Assembly: GCF_003065485.1 (NCBI RefSeq) | Contig: NZ_CP026951.1 | Location: 1,674,001-1,738,000, forward strand | Reading direction: 5' to 3' | Source: Salinibacterium hongtaonis | Lineage (GTDB): Bacteria > Actinomycetota > Actinomycetes > Actinomycetales > Microbacteriaceae | Length of the DNA stretch: 64,000 nt | Shown: in pieces, positions 1-8,030 of the stretch | Layout: each line of letters starts with the position of its first letter | Position numbering within the stretch: position 1 is the stretch's first letter | The notes under the pieces: model-generated | Databases searched by the model: none | What the model saw: the letters and a program-made list of their open reading frames with translations, nothing else | Told to the model about the DNA's origin: nothing | Program-made: the position numbers and the translations under genes

Positions 1-1
1 C

Positions 2-2689
2 GCACTGAGGGCCCGCCCCAGTTCGCACTTCGACCGAGTGTCGTCCATAGTGTTCGCGGGCGCTTCAGGAGCGGCCCTCGCGGTGGGAGCCGCTACCTCA
101 ACCATCTCGGATCGCAGTGACGAGTCCATCACATTCATCGCCCCGGCCCTCGCCTTCGGGGTGACAGTCGTGCTGCTCCTCATCCGCAATGCCGTCACCG
201 CGCAGCGGGCCCAGGCAAACGCGGCAGTCTTCGCGGCGGCCGGCGTGTCCGCCCTTGCCATACTCCCCGCAGCATTCATCGCAGTGGGCCACTGGGTCAC
301 ATTCCTGGGCGACGCAGTAGACCTTGACCCGGTCTCATCGGGCGCCGCCGCGCGTATGCCCTTCGCCCTCGTACTGTATTCGGTCGCTGCGCTCACCCTC
401 GCCGTCGCTACGACGGCACTCTGCCTGCGCCTGGTCGGCAGGTTCCGGTCGGCGTTGCCGTGGCTCCTACCCTCAGGCGTGGCGGTGCTGTTAGTCGCCC
501 TAACACTGCTCCCCTCGGTCTGGTTCGTGCTCACCGCCAGCACCGCCCTCGGCACGGTCGGTCTTGTCGTCCTCCGTCGGATGCCTCGTAGCTACTCCGC
601 GGCAGCACGAACAGCGGCGCTCGGCGGCTTTGCCACCACGTGGCTTGCCGGGTGGCTTGCCGACGACACCTGGCTCCCGGCGACGATCGTGACGGTGGCC
701 GCGCTCGTCGTCGCTCGAATCATCGTGTGCTCCGCTGCGTGGGCTCGCGCGCTTGTCACAGGCGGAGCTGTGTCCCTCAGCCTCATCGGCATCGCCTACG
801 GCGGATGGCTTCTCGCCCCTGCTGGTTCGGGCAACGCTGCACTCACGTCCGCCGCGGCGGTGGCCATTCTGGCCGGAGCGCTCAGCGCCGTAGCCGCGCT
901 GGACCTGGGCTGGATCACCACGCTAGAACGACGTCTCGTGTGGTGGGTCACCTTCGCTGCCCTCCTCGCGTCGGCCATAGTGTGGGCCATCTATCCGGCA
1001 GAGAATGCGCCCCCCTCCATCTCGCTGTTGGTCTTTGCCGGTGCATCTGTGACCGCTGCCGCCACAGCGCTCTGGAGCATCGCCTCTCCCCTGGTCGAAC
1101 GGTTCTGCGCAGCTTTGCTCATCGCACCCGCCTTCGCAGTGGCGCTGAACGCAGCGGCGCATCTGGCTGTTCCCGGCGGGCTGCCTGCTGGGCTGGACGC
1201 CGCCGTGGCTGCAGCGCTCATCGCTGCGCTTGCCCTGGTGTGGACTGCAGCACCCCGGCGTGGCGTGGATATCGGCGTCGCCCTAACAGCTCTGCTGGCG
1301 CTCACCGTGGCAATCGGGTCGCCCAACCAAACGGGCTGGATTGTGCTGCTTGTCTGCGCCGTGACCGCGGCGATCGCTGCCAGCTCACGCGATGGTCTCG
1401 TCAGCTCTCGGGCGCCTCGACGCCACCTCGGATGGCTTGCGCTGTTCTTAGCGATAGCCGCGCTCTGGTGGGCACTGACCGACGCCGGAATCAGCGCCAT
1501 TGAACCGTTCGTCCTGCCCCCGGCCGCTTCTCTCATCGCCATCGCCGTTCTCATCCGGATCCGTCGGAACGCTTCGCTCTCAGCGGCGCAGCTTCTTTTC
1601 TGGGGGCTCGTGCTCGCGATCGTGCCGATCGGGCTCGCCTCCTCCGGCACCGACACGAGCGACCTGGTGCGGGCGGCTGTCGTTGTGCTCGTCTCCGCGA
1701 TACTGCTGGTTGTCGGATCAGCCGTGCTGAGTCGCTCGCAAAACTCAGCCCCGACTACGGCCGACGCCGCCCTTGGGCATACTGAGTTCTCCCGGCTCGC
1801 GGCGGCAGCAGTTGCTAGTGCCGGGCTTGTAGGCACCGCTCTCGTCACCCTTCTCCGCGCCGGAGAAGCGATCTCCTCGCCAGCAGGGGTGCTGGAGATG
1901 TGGCTTGCACCATCGGTCTGTGCGCTCATCCTGTGTGCCGCATTCGTGAGCCGCCGGGAGCAGCTCACCGCGGGCAAAGTGACCATCAGCGGTCCAAAGC
2001 TCGGCCAGGCGCTCGTCGTCGCCGCGATCGCCACAGCCGCCCTTTACGAACTCGGTGCGGTGATTGCCACGCCCGAAGGCTCGCCTGTCGGCGCATCCCT
2101 CCGCGTCGTCGTGGTCGTCGCGGCGCTGAGCGCGATTCACGTCGCAGCATTCGCACGCCGCGTGCCGCTCGCCGCAGCGTTCGGCTCCCCTGCGGCCTGG
2201 ACCGCCATCGGGTTTGCCGGGGTCGCCGCTCTCGTCGGGCTCGCCTACGTTGAGGCGCCGGAGATGGTCACAGCACCGGTGGCCTTGGCCCTGATCGTCA
2301 CCGGAGCGCTACGCCTTTCTCGCAACCCCCGGAGCGGGAGCTGGCCAGCACTGGGCCCGGGCCTCGCACTACTACTGCTGCCCACACTCCTGCTCACGTT
2401 CACCGACCCCGTCGTCTGGAGGCTCGTCGCTCTCGGCATCGTCGGAGTCGCGACAATCGTCGCTGGCGTTGCGCTTCGGCTGCAAGCGCCGTTCATCATC
2501 GGAACCGTTGTGGTGCTGGTGCACGCCCTGAGAACGTTTGCGCCGCAGATCGTAGCGATCTACGAAGCCGCGGACTGGTATGTCTGGGCCGGAATCGGCG
2601 GAGTGCTGCTCGTGGCCATCGCCATCCGATACGAACACCGGATGCGGGACGTCAAGCGGGCCGTCGGCAGCATCGCCTCCCTCCGCTAG
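2..2689 (+). CDS. Large polytopic membrane protein, 5' truncated by window edge
   Basis: The reading frame is open from the first bases of the window, so the gene probably starts upstream; the first possible start inside the window is a GTG at 38, which would leave 883 residues. The visible product is almost entirely hydrophobic Ala/Val/Leu-rich segments, more than 20 potential membrane helices separated by short arginine-containing loops, ending in a short basic tail. This matches the look of the actinobacterial SCO7613 C-terminal-domain membrane proteins, which usually carry an N-terminal cytosolic part, missing here. No catalytic motif is visible and no function can be assigned. Family assignment is tentative; that it is a real membrane protein gene is clear. 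Confidence 0.8.
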   Translation, partial: ALRARPSSHFDRVSSIVFAGASGAALAVGAATSTISDRSDESITFIAPALAFGVTVVLLLIRNAVTAQRAQANAAVFAAAGVSALAILPAAFIAVGHWVTFLGDAVDLDPVSSGAAARMPFALVLYSVAALTLAVATTALCLRLVGRFRSALPWLLPSGVAVLLVALTLLPSVWFVLTASTALGTVGLVVLRRMPRSYSAAARTAALGGFATTWLAGWLADDTWLPATIVTVAALVVARIIVCSAAWARALVTGGAVSLSLIGIAYGGWLLAPAGSGNAALTSAAAVAILAGALSAVAALDLGWITTLERRLVWWVTFAALLASAIVWAIYPAENAPPSISLLVFAGASVTAAATALWSIASPLVERFCAALLIAPAFAVALNAAAHLAVPGGLPAGLDAAVAAALIAALALVWTAAPRRGVDIGVALTALLALTVAIGSPNQTGWIVLLVCAVTAAIAASSRDGLVSSRAPRRHLGWLALFLAIAALWWALTDAGISAIEPFVLPPAASLIAIAVLIRIRRNASLSAAQLLFWGLVLAIVPIGLASSGTDTSDLVRAAVVVLVSAILLVVGSAVLSRSQNSAPTTADAALGHTEFSRLAAAAVASAGLVGTALVTLLRAGEAISSPAGVLEMWLAPSVCALILCAAFVSRREQLTAGKVTISGPKLGQALVVAAIATAALYELGAVIATPEGSPVGASLRVVVVVAALSAIHVAAFARRVPLAAAFGSPAAWTAIGFAGVAALVGLAYVEAPEMVTAPVALALIVTGALRLSRNPRSGSWPALGPGLALLLLPTLLLTFTDPVVWRLVALGIVGVATIVAGVALRLQAPFIIGTVVVLVHALRTFAPQIVAIYEAADWYVWAGIGGVLLVAIAIRYEHRMRDVKRAVGSIASLR

Positions 2690-2704
2690 CAGCACGTAGC
2701 ACGT

Positions 2705-2739
2705 CGCAGTGCGCGTGGTCAGCGCAGTGCGCGTGGTCA
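2705..2739. repeat. Tandem 17-base direct repeat (18-base period)
   Basis: The unit CGCAGTGCGCGTGGTCA occurs at 2705-2721 and again, identical, at 2723-2739, separated by one G. It lies in the short convergent gap between the membrane protein and the amidohydrolase gene. It looks like a local duplication; no stem-loop terminator is obvious around it. Confidence 0.85.
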
Positions 2740-2756
2740 CGGCTCCAGGGACGTGA

Positions 2757-4262
2757 CTACACGTCTCGATGGGTGAAGCGCCCGGCCAGAATTGTCGCAG
2801 CAACAGGCATGCGTCTCAGATCGTCACCGGAGGCAGCCCAGGGGTCAGCATCGAGGACAACGAGGTCGGCAACCTCGCCTGCCCCAATGCGGGTGCGAGT
2901 GGATGCGAACAGCGCATCCCCCACCGAGATTGCTTGTTCGGGATGCCACGGCGCGCGGCCGTCGCGAGACCGCGCGACGGCCGCCGCGATGGTCACCCAC
3001 GGATCAAGCGGCGCGACAGGAGCATCGGAGCCCAGCGCGAGTTCAACCCCGGCATCCAGCAGAGTCCGCACCATGAACGATCGCTGCGTTCGGCCCTCCC
3101 AGAATCGGTCGGCAATATCCCGATCATCCATCGCATGCTCGGGTTGCACGCTCGCCACGATGCCCAACTGCGCAAACCGCGCGACATCCGACTCCCGCAA
3201 AAGCTGTGCATGCTCAATGCGGCCGGGGATGCCCAACTGCTCATACGCATCCAACACCAGAGCATTCGCATGGTCACCGATCGCGTGAACGGTCGGCTCG
3301 ATACCGGCGTTCACGGCACGCCGAATGAGTGGCATCACCTCGTGGGGCGGCAGGGTGAGCAGGCCGTGCGAATCGGGACCGGAGAGTCCCGGATATTCGT
3401 CGTAACAGAACGCTGTCCTCGTGCCGAGTGACCCATCGGTGACGACCTTGAGCCTGCCGACCGACGTCAGCTCGTCGAGCTGCTGGCCCGTGCGCAGCCC
3501 CAGCTCGATGGCGCGGTCGAGGTGCTGAGCGTAAATGCCGAATTCGATGCGAGTCGAATCGGATCCCGAGCGGCGGCGGCGCATCCAGTCGTCCAGGTTC
3601 CAGCGCATCTCCAAGTCGACGATGCCCACGATGCCCCTGGTTGCCGCTGATCGCAGCGCGCTATCGACCCAGCCATCGAGAACAGCGTCGGGCGCCGCCA
3701 ACAGCCGTTGCGAGACAGCGAAGGCGTCGTCCTCGCGCAGGACCCCGGTCGGATGATCCGCGAAACCATACATTTCAAGAGCGACAGAGTTGAGCCAGAC
3801 GCAGTGCAGATCATTGCTGAGCAGCACGACCGCCCGGCTCCCCGAGACCTCGTCGAGCGCCGTGCGATGCGGGGCATCCGGCCACAGGGCATCGTGAAAT
3901 GCGGTGCCAACAAAGGGCGATGACATGTCCGAGCGATCGACGCCACCGCGCATTGCCGGCTCTGCCGCGAGGGCCCACGACACCATCTCTGCCGCCTGCC
4001 GGGCGGACGACGCTGCCGCAAGGCTCAGGGTCGAACTGGCAAAGGCCCACTGGCTCATATGCACGTGGTTGTCCCACAGCCCCGGGATCACGACGCGACC
4101 TTCGAGATCGACGGTTTCGGCGGAGCCGTCGTGAAGGCCGGGAGCAATGCGCGCTATCCGTCCGGCCTCGATGAGGATATCCGTGTAACCGCTGACGTTA
4201 CTATCGGCGAGCCCAACATCCCGGGCCCCGCCGATGTTGGCATTCCGAAGCAGCACGCTCAC
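2757..4262 (-). CDS. YtcJ-like metal-dependent amidohydrolase
   Basis: About 501 residues, a normal length for the YtcJ/AepA-like branch of the amidohydrolase superfamily, which hydrolyses exocyclic or amide bonds in a TIM barrel with bound metal. Visible hallmarks are the N-terminal beta-sandwich strand, the HVH metal-binding pair near residues 66-68 (after GLWDN), the later HAIGDHAN histidines, and the GSDAPV aspartate near the C-terminus. The start chosen is GTG at 4262, which overlaps the TGA of the upstream FMN-binding gene in a 4-base GTGA junction; the longer open frame upstream is out-of-frame reading of that gene. The tight coupling suggests a two-gene operon. The true substrate cannot be predicted. 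Confidence 0.88.
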   Translation of the reverse strand: MSVLLRNANIGGARDVGLADSNVSGYTDILIEAGRIARIAPGLHDGSAETVDLEGRVVIPGLWDNHVHMSQWAFASSTLSLAAASSARQAAEMVSWALAAEPAMRGGVDRSDMSSPFVGTAFHDALWPDAPHRTALDEVSGSRAVVLLSNDLHCVWLNSVALEMYGFADHPTGVLREDDAFAVSQRLLAAPDAVLDGWVDSALRSAATRGIVGIVDLEMRWNLDDWMRRRRSGSDSTRIEFGIYAQHLDRAIELGLRTGQQLDELTSVGRLKVVTDGSLGTRTAFCYDEYPGLSGPDSHGLLTLPPHEVMPLIRRAVNAGIEPTVHAIGDHANALVLDAYEQLGIPGRIEHAQLLRESDVARFAQLGIVASVQPEHAMDDRDIADRFWEGRTQRSFMVRTLLDAGVELALGSDAPVAPLDPWVTIAAAVARSRDGRAPWHPEQAISVGDALFASTRTRIGAGEVADLVVLDADPWAASGDDLRRMPVAATILAGRFTHRDV

Positions 4263-4873
4263 CGTCCCTGCTCGCGCTTCATCTCTGCCGCCAAGGCTGG
4301 GTTGGGATAGTTGGCGCCCTCTGAGAGCTCGCCGATGACGGAATCCACGACGTCTGCCGGCTTGTTCTGGCTCAGTTTTGCCCTCGCCCCATAACGGCTG
4401 ACGACAAGTCGAAAGCCCACCGTGCCCGACACGATGCTCCGCCCATATTCCTCGTTGTTTTCGAGCAGGTGGGGGTGCGGCATGGAGTCTTCGAAGTGAT
4501 GAACAAGCTCCCCGAGCACGCGCCAGTTCTCTTCGTCGCTGAGAATCTCGGGCGTTCCATAGAGATGGGCAGTGACGTGGTTCCAGGTGGGCACCCCAGC
4601 CCCGGGACCGTACCAACCGGGCGACACATAGCCATGCGGCCCCTGGATTATCACGAGAATCTCGTGCTGCCCCAGTTCGAGAGCACGATCGTCGGGACGA
4701 CCGACGTGGCTGACGATGCTGATCTCATCCCGGTTCTCTTCGAGCACCACGGGGTAATGCGAGGCGACAAGGCCATTGGCGGTATTCGAGACGATGGTCG
4801 CCCAGGGGTTCTCTCGAATCAGCCTCTTGACCTCGTGCGGATCAGTGACGACGAAGTGCGGGGTATGCCTCAT
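4259..4873 (-). CDS. FMN-binding negative transcriptional regulator (PaiB-like)
   Basis: About 204 residues starting at ATG 4873 (MRHTPHFVV). PaiB-family proteins have a split-barrel FMN-binding fold; Bacillus PaiB affects protease and sporulation gene expression, but many family members are simply flavoproteins. The N-terminal NPWATIVSNTANG stretch, the central GPHGYVSPGWYG segment and VPTWNHVTAHLYG are typical of the family. The gene overlaps the downstream amidohydrolase by 4 bases, so the two are probably cotranscribed. There is no DNA-binding domain of classical type; the 'regulator' label comes from family naming only. Confidence 0.88.
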   Translation of the reverse strand: MRHTPHFVVTDPHEVKRLIRENPWATIVSNTANGLVASHYPVVLEENRDEISIVSHVGRPDDRALELGQHEILVIIQGPHGYVSPGWYGPGAGVPTWNHVTAHLYGTPEILSDEENWRVLGELVHHFEDSMPHPHLLENNEEYGRSIVSGTVGFRLVVSRYGARAKLSQNKPADVVDSVIGELSEGANYPNPALAAEMKREQGR

Positions 4874-4952
4874 CCGCTCATGATTGCAGAAGGCGGTGCC
4901 ACTTTTTAACCCGTGGTGTAGCCCGTGACGCTCAGCGCTGACAGCTGAAGCC

Positions 4953-5975
4953 TCAGCGTTGGCAGTTAGGGCACCAATAGAGTTTGCGGGCCGCGGCCAT
5001 AGCCATGGTGATGTGGGTTCCGCACACCCTGCAGGGCTGCCCTTCGCGGTGGTACACCCAGTGCCGGTCGTCTCTGCTGGCGAGCGCGGCGACATAGGCC
5101 TCGCCTTCCAGCCCATCCATCGTCATCATCTGACCCGTTTCGACACCGATCGAGAGCAGATGCGCCCAGTCACGCCACAGATTGCGCACGACCTCCTCTG
5201 GCACGAGCTTGCCTGGCGTATAGGGATCGAGCCGCGCCCTGAACAAAAGTTCTGCCCGGTAAACATTGCCTATGCCGCTCACGACGGACTGATCCATCAG
5301 GAGAAGACCGATGGGTGTCGCCTTCTTGCGCACAGCGGCGACGAAGCGCTCTTCCCCTTCTGCGGGGTCGCCGACGAGCGGGTCCGGTCCGAGTTTGCCG
5401 ATCGAGACGGCGACCTCGTCGGGGGTCTGCACTTCACACGCTGTCGGCCCCCGGAGGTCGGCCACGGCATCCGTCGTGAGGAGGCGAACGCGCACCTGCC
5501 CGATGGGCGGCGGGGGAAACTCCTCAATATCCTCGCCCTGTCGCTCGGACTCCGACATGCGAAGCCGCGTGCGGCGGGGGGCGCCGATGCTGTGGAGAGA
5601 TGCTTCGTTCTCACCGCGAGAGCCTGCTGCTCCCGGCACAACTAGGTCGTGCCCGGTGACAAGCTCGGCGACAGTGCCGCGCTGATTCGTCTGCCCCATG
5701 CGGCCTCCCGCAGAGGCGACCGTGGCATCCGCGGTGATGTCTCCCGCAAAATCCCAGGCGCCATAGAGCCCCAGGTGCACTCGCAACCACAGCCCGTGAT
5801 CGAACTCAAGGAACATCTGCTTGCCTACGGCAAGTGCGTCGACCATGGTGTGACCATCGAGCTTCTCGGCACCAGCAGAAAAGCGACCCTGGGGCGAAGA
5901 AACGGCCACGGGCCTGCCCACAAAGTGCAATGAGAACTGCCGCGCGATGCGGTGGACGGAATGACCCTCAGGCAT
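4953..5975 (-). CDS. nei: Fpg/Nei-family DNA glycosylase (endonuclease VIII type)
   Basis: 340 residues. The mature N-terminus begins PEGHSVHR, giving the catalytic Pro-Glu pair of the Fpg/Nei family used for base excision of oxidised pyrimidines or purines and AP-lyase cleavage; the conserved lysine lies in VGKQMF. The helix-two-turn-helix region includes QSVVSGIGNVYRAELLF, and the C-terminus has a zinc finger, CRVC followed by CPNC about 20 residues on. The PEGHS start resembles the actinobacterial Nei2 group. Between roughly residues 83 and 158 it has a low-complexity, Pro/Arg/Glu-rich insertion not needed for the core fold. It lies 2 bases downstream of rpiB and is probably cotranscribed with it. 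Confidence 0.92.
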   Translation of the reverse strand: MPEGHSVHRIARQFSLHFVGRPVAVSSPQGRFSAGAEKLDGHTMVDALAVGKQMFLEFDHGLWLRVHLGLYGAWDFAGDITADATVASAGGRMGQTNQRGTVAELVTGHDLVVPGAAGSRGENEASLHSIGAPRRTRLRMSESERQGEDIEEFPPPPIGQVRVRLLTTDAVADLRGPTACEVQTPDEVAVSIGKLGPDPLVGDPAEGEERFVAAVRKKATPIGLLLMDQSVVSGIGNVYRAELLFRARLDPYTPGKLVPEEVVRNLWRDWAHLLSIGVETGQMMTMDGLEGEAYVAALASRDDRHWVYHREGQPCRVCGTHITMAMAAARKLYWCPNCQR

Positions 5976-5977
5976 CG

Positions 5978-6463
5978 CTAGACGATCTCGTGCCCGGTGA
6001 TGGCCCCCGTGGTCTCGTACTCGGCCAACTGCGCAATGCGGCGGGCGTGGCGCTCGTTACCGGAAAAGGGTGTGACGATGAACGTGTCGATGAACGCAAC
6101 GGCCTCATCGACCGAGTGCTGGCGTGCGCCGACCGAGATCACGTTGGCGTCGTTGTGCTCGCGAGCGAGCTCAGCGGTAGCGATGCTCCACACGAGCGCT
6201 GCACGAATCCCCGTGACCTTGTTCGCGGCGATCTGCTCTCCGTTGCCCGAGCCGCCGAACACCACGCCGAGCGCCTCGACTCCCTCTGCCTGGTCGCGGG
6301 CTACACCACGAGCCGCGTTGATGCAGAACGACGGATAGTCATCCAGCGCGTCGTAGTGATCGGGACCGTGATCGACGACCTCGTGCCCCTGCGCGGCGAG
6401 GTGCTGCTGCAGGTGCCGGCTGAAGTCGAGTCCCGCGTGGTCGGTGGCGATGTGGATGCGCAT
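5978..6463 (-). CDS. rpiB: Ribose 5-phosphate isomerase B
   Basis: 161 residues. Interconverts ribulose 5-phosphate and ribose 5-phosphate in the pentose phosphate pathway. The phosphate and ring-opening residues are seen in DHAGLDFSRHL at the N-terminus. The active-site loop reads GGSGNGEQIAANK, the M. tuberculosis-type form in which a glutamate serves as base instead of the cysteine of E. coli RpiB. The C-terminal RHARRIAQLAEYE helix is also typical. It precedes the glycosylase gene by 2 bases and follows the DsbA-like gene by 21 bases, all on the minus strand. Confidence 0.95.
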   Translation of the reverse strand: MRIHIATDHAGLDFSRHLQQHLAAQGHEVVDHGPDHYDALDDYPSFCINAARGVARDQAEGVEALGVVFGGSGNGEQIAANKVTGIRAALVWSIATAELAREHNDANVISVGARQHSVDEAVAFIDTFIVTPFSGNERHARRIAQLAEYETTGAITGHEIV

Positions 6464-6484
6464 GCTGACAATTCTATGAGAGGC

Positions 6485-7102
6485 CTAGTCGAACTGCGGG
6501 TCGCGGGTGCGCGAACGCTTGAGCTCAAAGAATCCGTCGTAACTCGCCGCCGCCACGACTCCGTCCCAGAGGGAGAGAGCCTGCTCACCCTTGGGCGCAG
6601 GCGAGATCACTGGGCCAAAGAAGGCAACTCCGTTGACAGCGAGAACGGGGGTGCCGACGTCTTGGCCGACACGGGAGATGCCCTCTGCGTGACTAGCCCG
6701 CAGCTGGGCGTCGTATTCGTCACTGTCGGCGTAGCGCGCCAGAGCGGGGTCGAGACCAAGCTCGGCGAGCGCACCGGCGATCACCTCGTCGACATCCCTC
6801 TGACCACCCGGGTGAATGCGGGTGCCCAGTGCGTCGTACAGAGGCTTGACGATGTGCTTGCCCTCGATCTCGGCGAGCGAAGCGACGAGTCGGGTGTACC
6901 GCATAGCCCGCGGAAGGAACGCCTTGTAGAAGTCGCTCAGGTCTTCTTTGTCTTCGTTGAGGACGGCCAGGCTCATGATGTTCCATGAAATGTCGAGGTC
7001 GCGGTGCTTCGCCACCTCGTCGACCCATCGGCTCGTCATCCAGGCCCAGGGGCAGGATGGATCGAACCAAAACTCGACGCGGGCGCTGTTCGTATTCGTC
7101 AT
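6485..7102 (-). CDS. DsbA-fold oxidoreductase, Rv2466c-like
   Basis: About 205 residues from ATG 7102 (MTNTNSARVEFWFDP). The protein has a thioredoxin-fold N-terminus with a helical insertion, the layout of the DsbA-like family that includes the mycothiol-dependent nitroreductase Rv2466c. The active-site motif reads SCPWAW: the first cysteine is present, but the position of the second cysteine in a CPWC motif is alanine, so this copy looks monothiol. A cis-proline segment occurs near VGTPVLAVNG. The longer frame upstream of 7102 has no typical start region. It probably heads the rpiB-nei transcription unit. Substrate unknown. Confidence 0.85.
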   Translation of the reverse strand: MTNTNSARVEFWFDPSCPWAWMTSRWVDEVAKHRDLDISWNIMSLAVLNEDKEDLSDFYKAFLPRAMRYTRLVASLAEIEGKHIVKPLYDALGTRIHPGGQRDVDEVIAGALAELGLDPALARYADSDEYDAQLRASHAEGISRVGQDVGTPVLAVNGVAFFGPVISPAPKGEQALSLWDGVVAAASYDGFFELKRSRTRDPQFD

Positions 7103-7260
7103 ACCGCTAGTCAACCGCACACCCTCTAACTTTGCCGACCTGACCGCAAGATGAGAGTTCGTAGGGACTCTCGCTCCAGCGCCCCCCTGGCACTGGTCTT
7201 CGGCATAAGACGGGCGCACACTTGATTCAAAGCGCATCCGTCTCGACCTGGAGGTAGCTC

Positions 7261-7974
7261 ATGGGCGGCGTGACTAACGAGCAAATGCAGGGCATTCCGA
7301 ACTTCGTTCCCGTGTTGTCCCGAGGCAGGCATCGGCGACCTAAGCAGGGTGCGTGCTTCATGGAATTCGCCTCGTATATGGCGGGCGAACGATGGAGCGA
7401 TCATCCTGAGTGCACCCATCCCCTGCTGGCGTTCCTCGCCAGAGGAGTGAATGACTTCACGACGGATCGCGGCAGGCAAGAGCTTGCCACGCTTGTTCCT
7501 TCGGTCGTCGGTCTCAATGGTGACTCACCAGCGGTCGATATCGCCATCGCCCTGAGGGTTGCCGTGACGGCGCTCGGCTCTGTGAGCGAATCGCGGCAGC
7601 GCACTCTTGCTACGGGCGTGATCGCGTGTCAGCGAGCCCTGGATGCGAGCCAGAGTGACATCGTGTGGGCGCAGTCGCTCATAGCTCAGGCCGAACGTGA
7701 GGCTCCGCTGGCAATGCAGTGGGCGCGCGAGTTCTGCCAGAGAAACCAGCCCCGTGCACCGATCTCGTTTGCTCGGGCCGGCCGGGCGATCGTGAGCACC
7801 GCCGTTCTGGGTGCGGCCCAGGCCTGCATTGCCGACCAGGATGCGCTCTTGAAGGAGATGCTCGAGAGTGCAATCGCCGATTGCGAAGCCCTGCTCGGCA
7901 AGCCGGAGAGACACAGTGCCATGCCGGCACCGGCAAAGATCTGGAACGAGAAGAGGGTTTCCGCAGAGCTCTAG
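7261..7974 (+). CDS. Hypothetical protein
   Basis: 237 residues starting at ATG 7261, preceded by a good ribosome-binding site (GGAGG, 7 bases upstream). I do not recognise a family. The N-terminal third contains a Met-Glu-Phe-Ala/WSDHPECTHP segment that could bind metal or simply be structural; the remainder is predicted mainly helical with alanine-rich amphipathic stretches. No signal peptide or membrane segment is visible. It stands between the divergent DsbA-like gene and pepN, 56 bases ahead of pepN on the same strand. Confidence 0.75.
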   Translation: MGGVTNEQMQGIPNFVPVLSRGRHRRPKQGACFMEFASYMAGERWSDHPECTHPLLAFLARGVNDFTTDRGRQELATLVPSVVGLNGDSPAVDIAIALRVAVTALGSVSESRQRTLATGVIACQRALDASQSDIVWAQSLIAQAEREAPLAMQWAREFCQRNQPRAPISFARAGRAIVSTAVLGAAQACIADQDALLKEMLESAIADCEALLGKPERHSAMPAPAKIWNEKRVSAEL

Positions 7975-8030
7975 AGAGTCGACGGTTAGGCTTGCTGCGA
8001 AGCAATCGACCAGTGATTTGAGGAGCATCG

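Noticed and set aside
5834-6988. 384-codon plus-strand open frame
   Set aside because: Antisense across nei, rpiB and the DsbA-like gene, all of which have strong family motifs.
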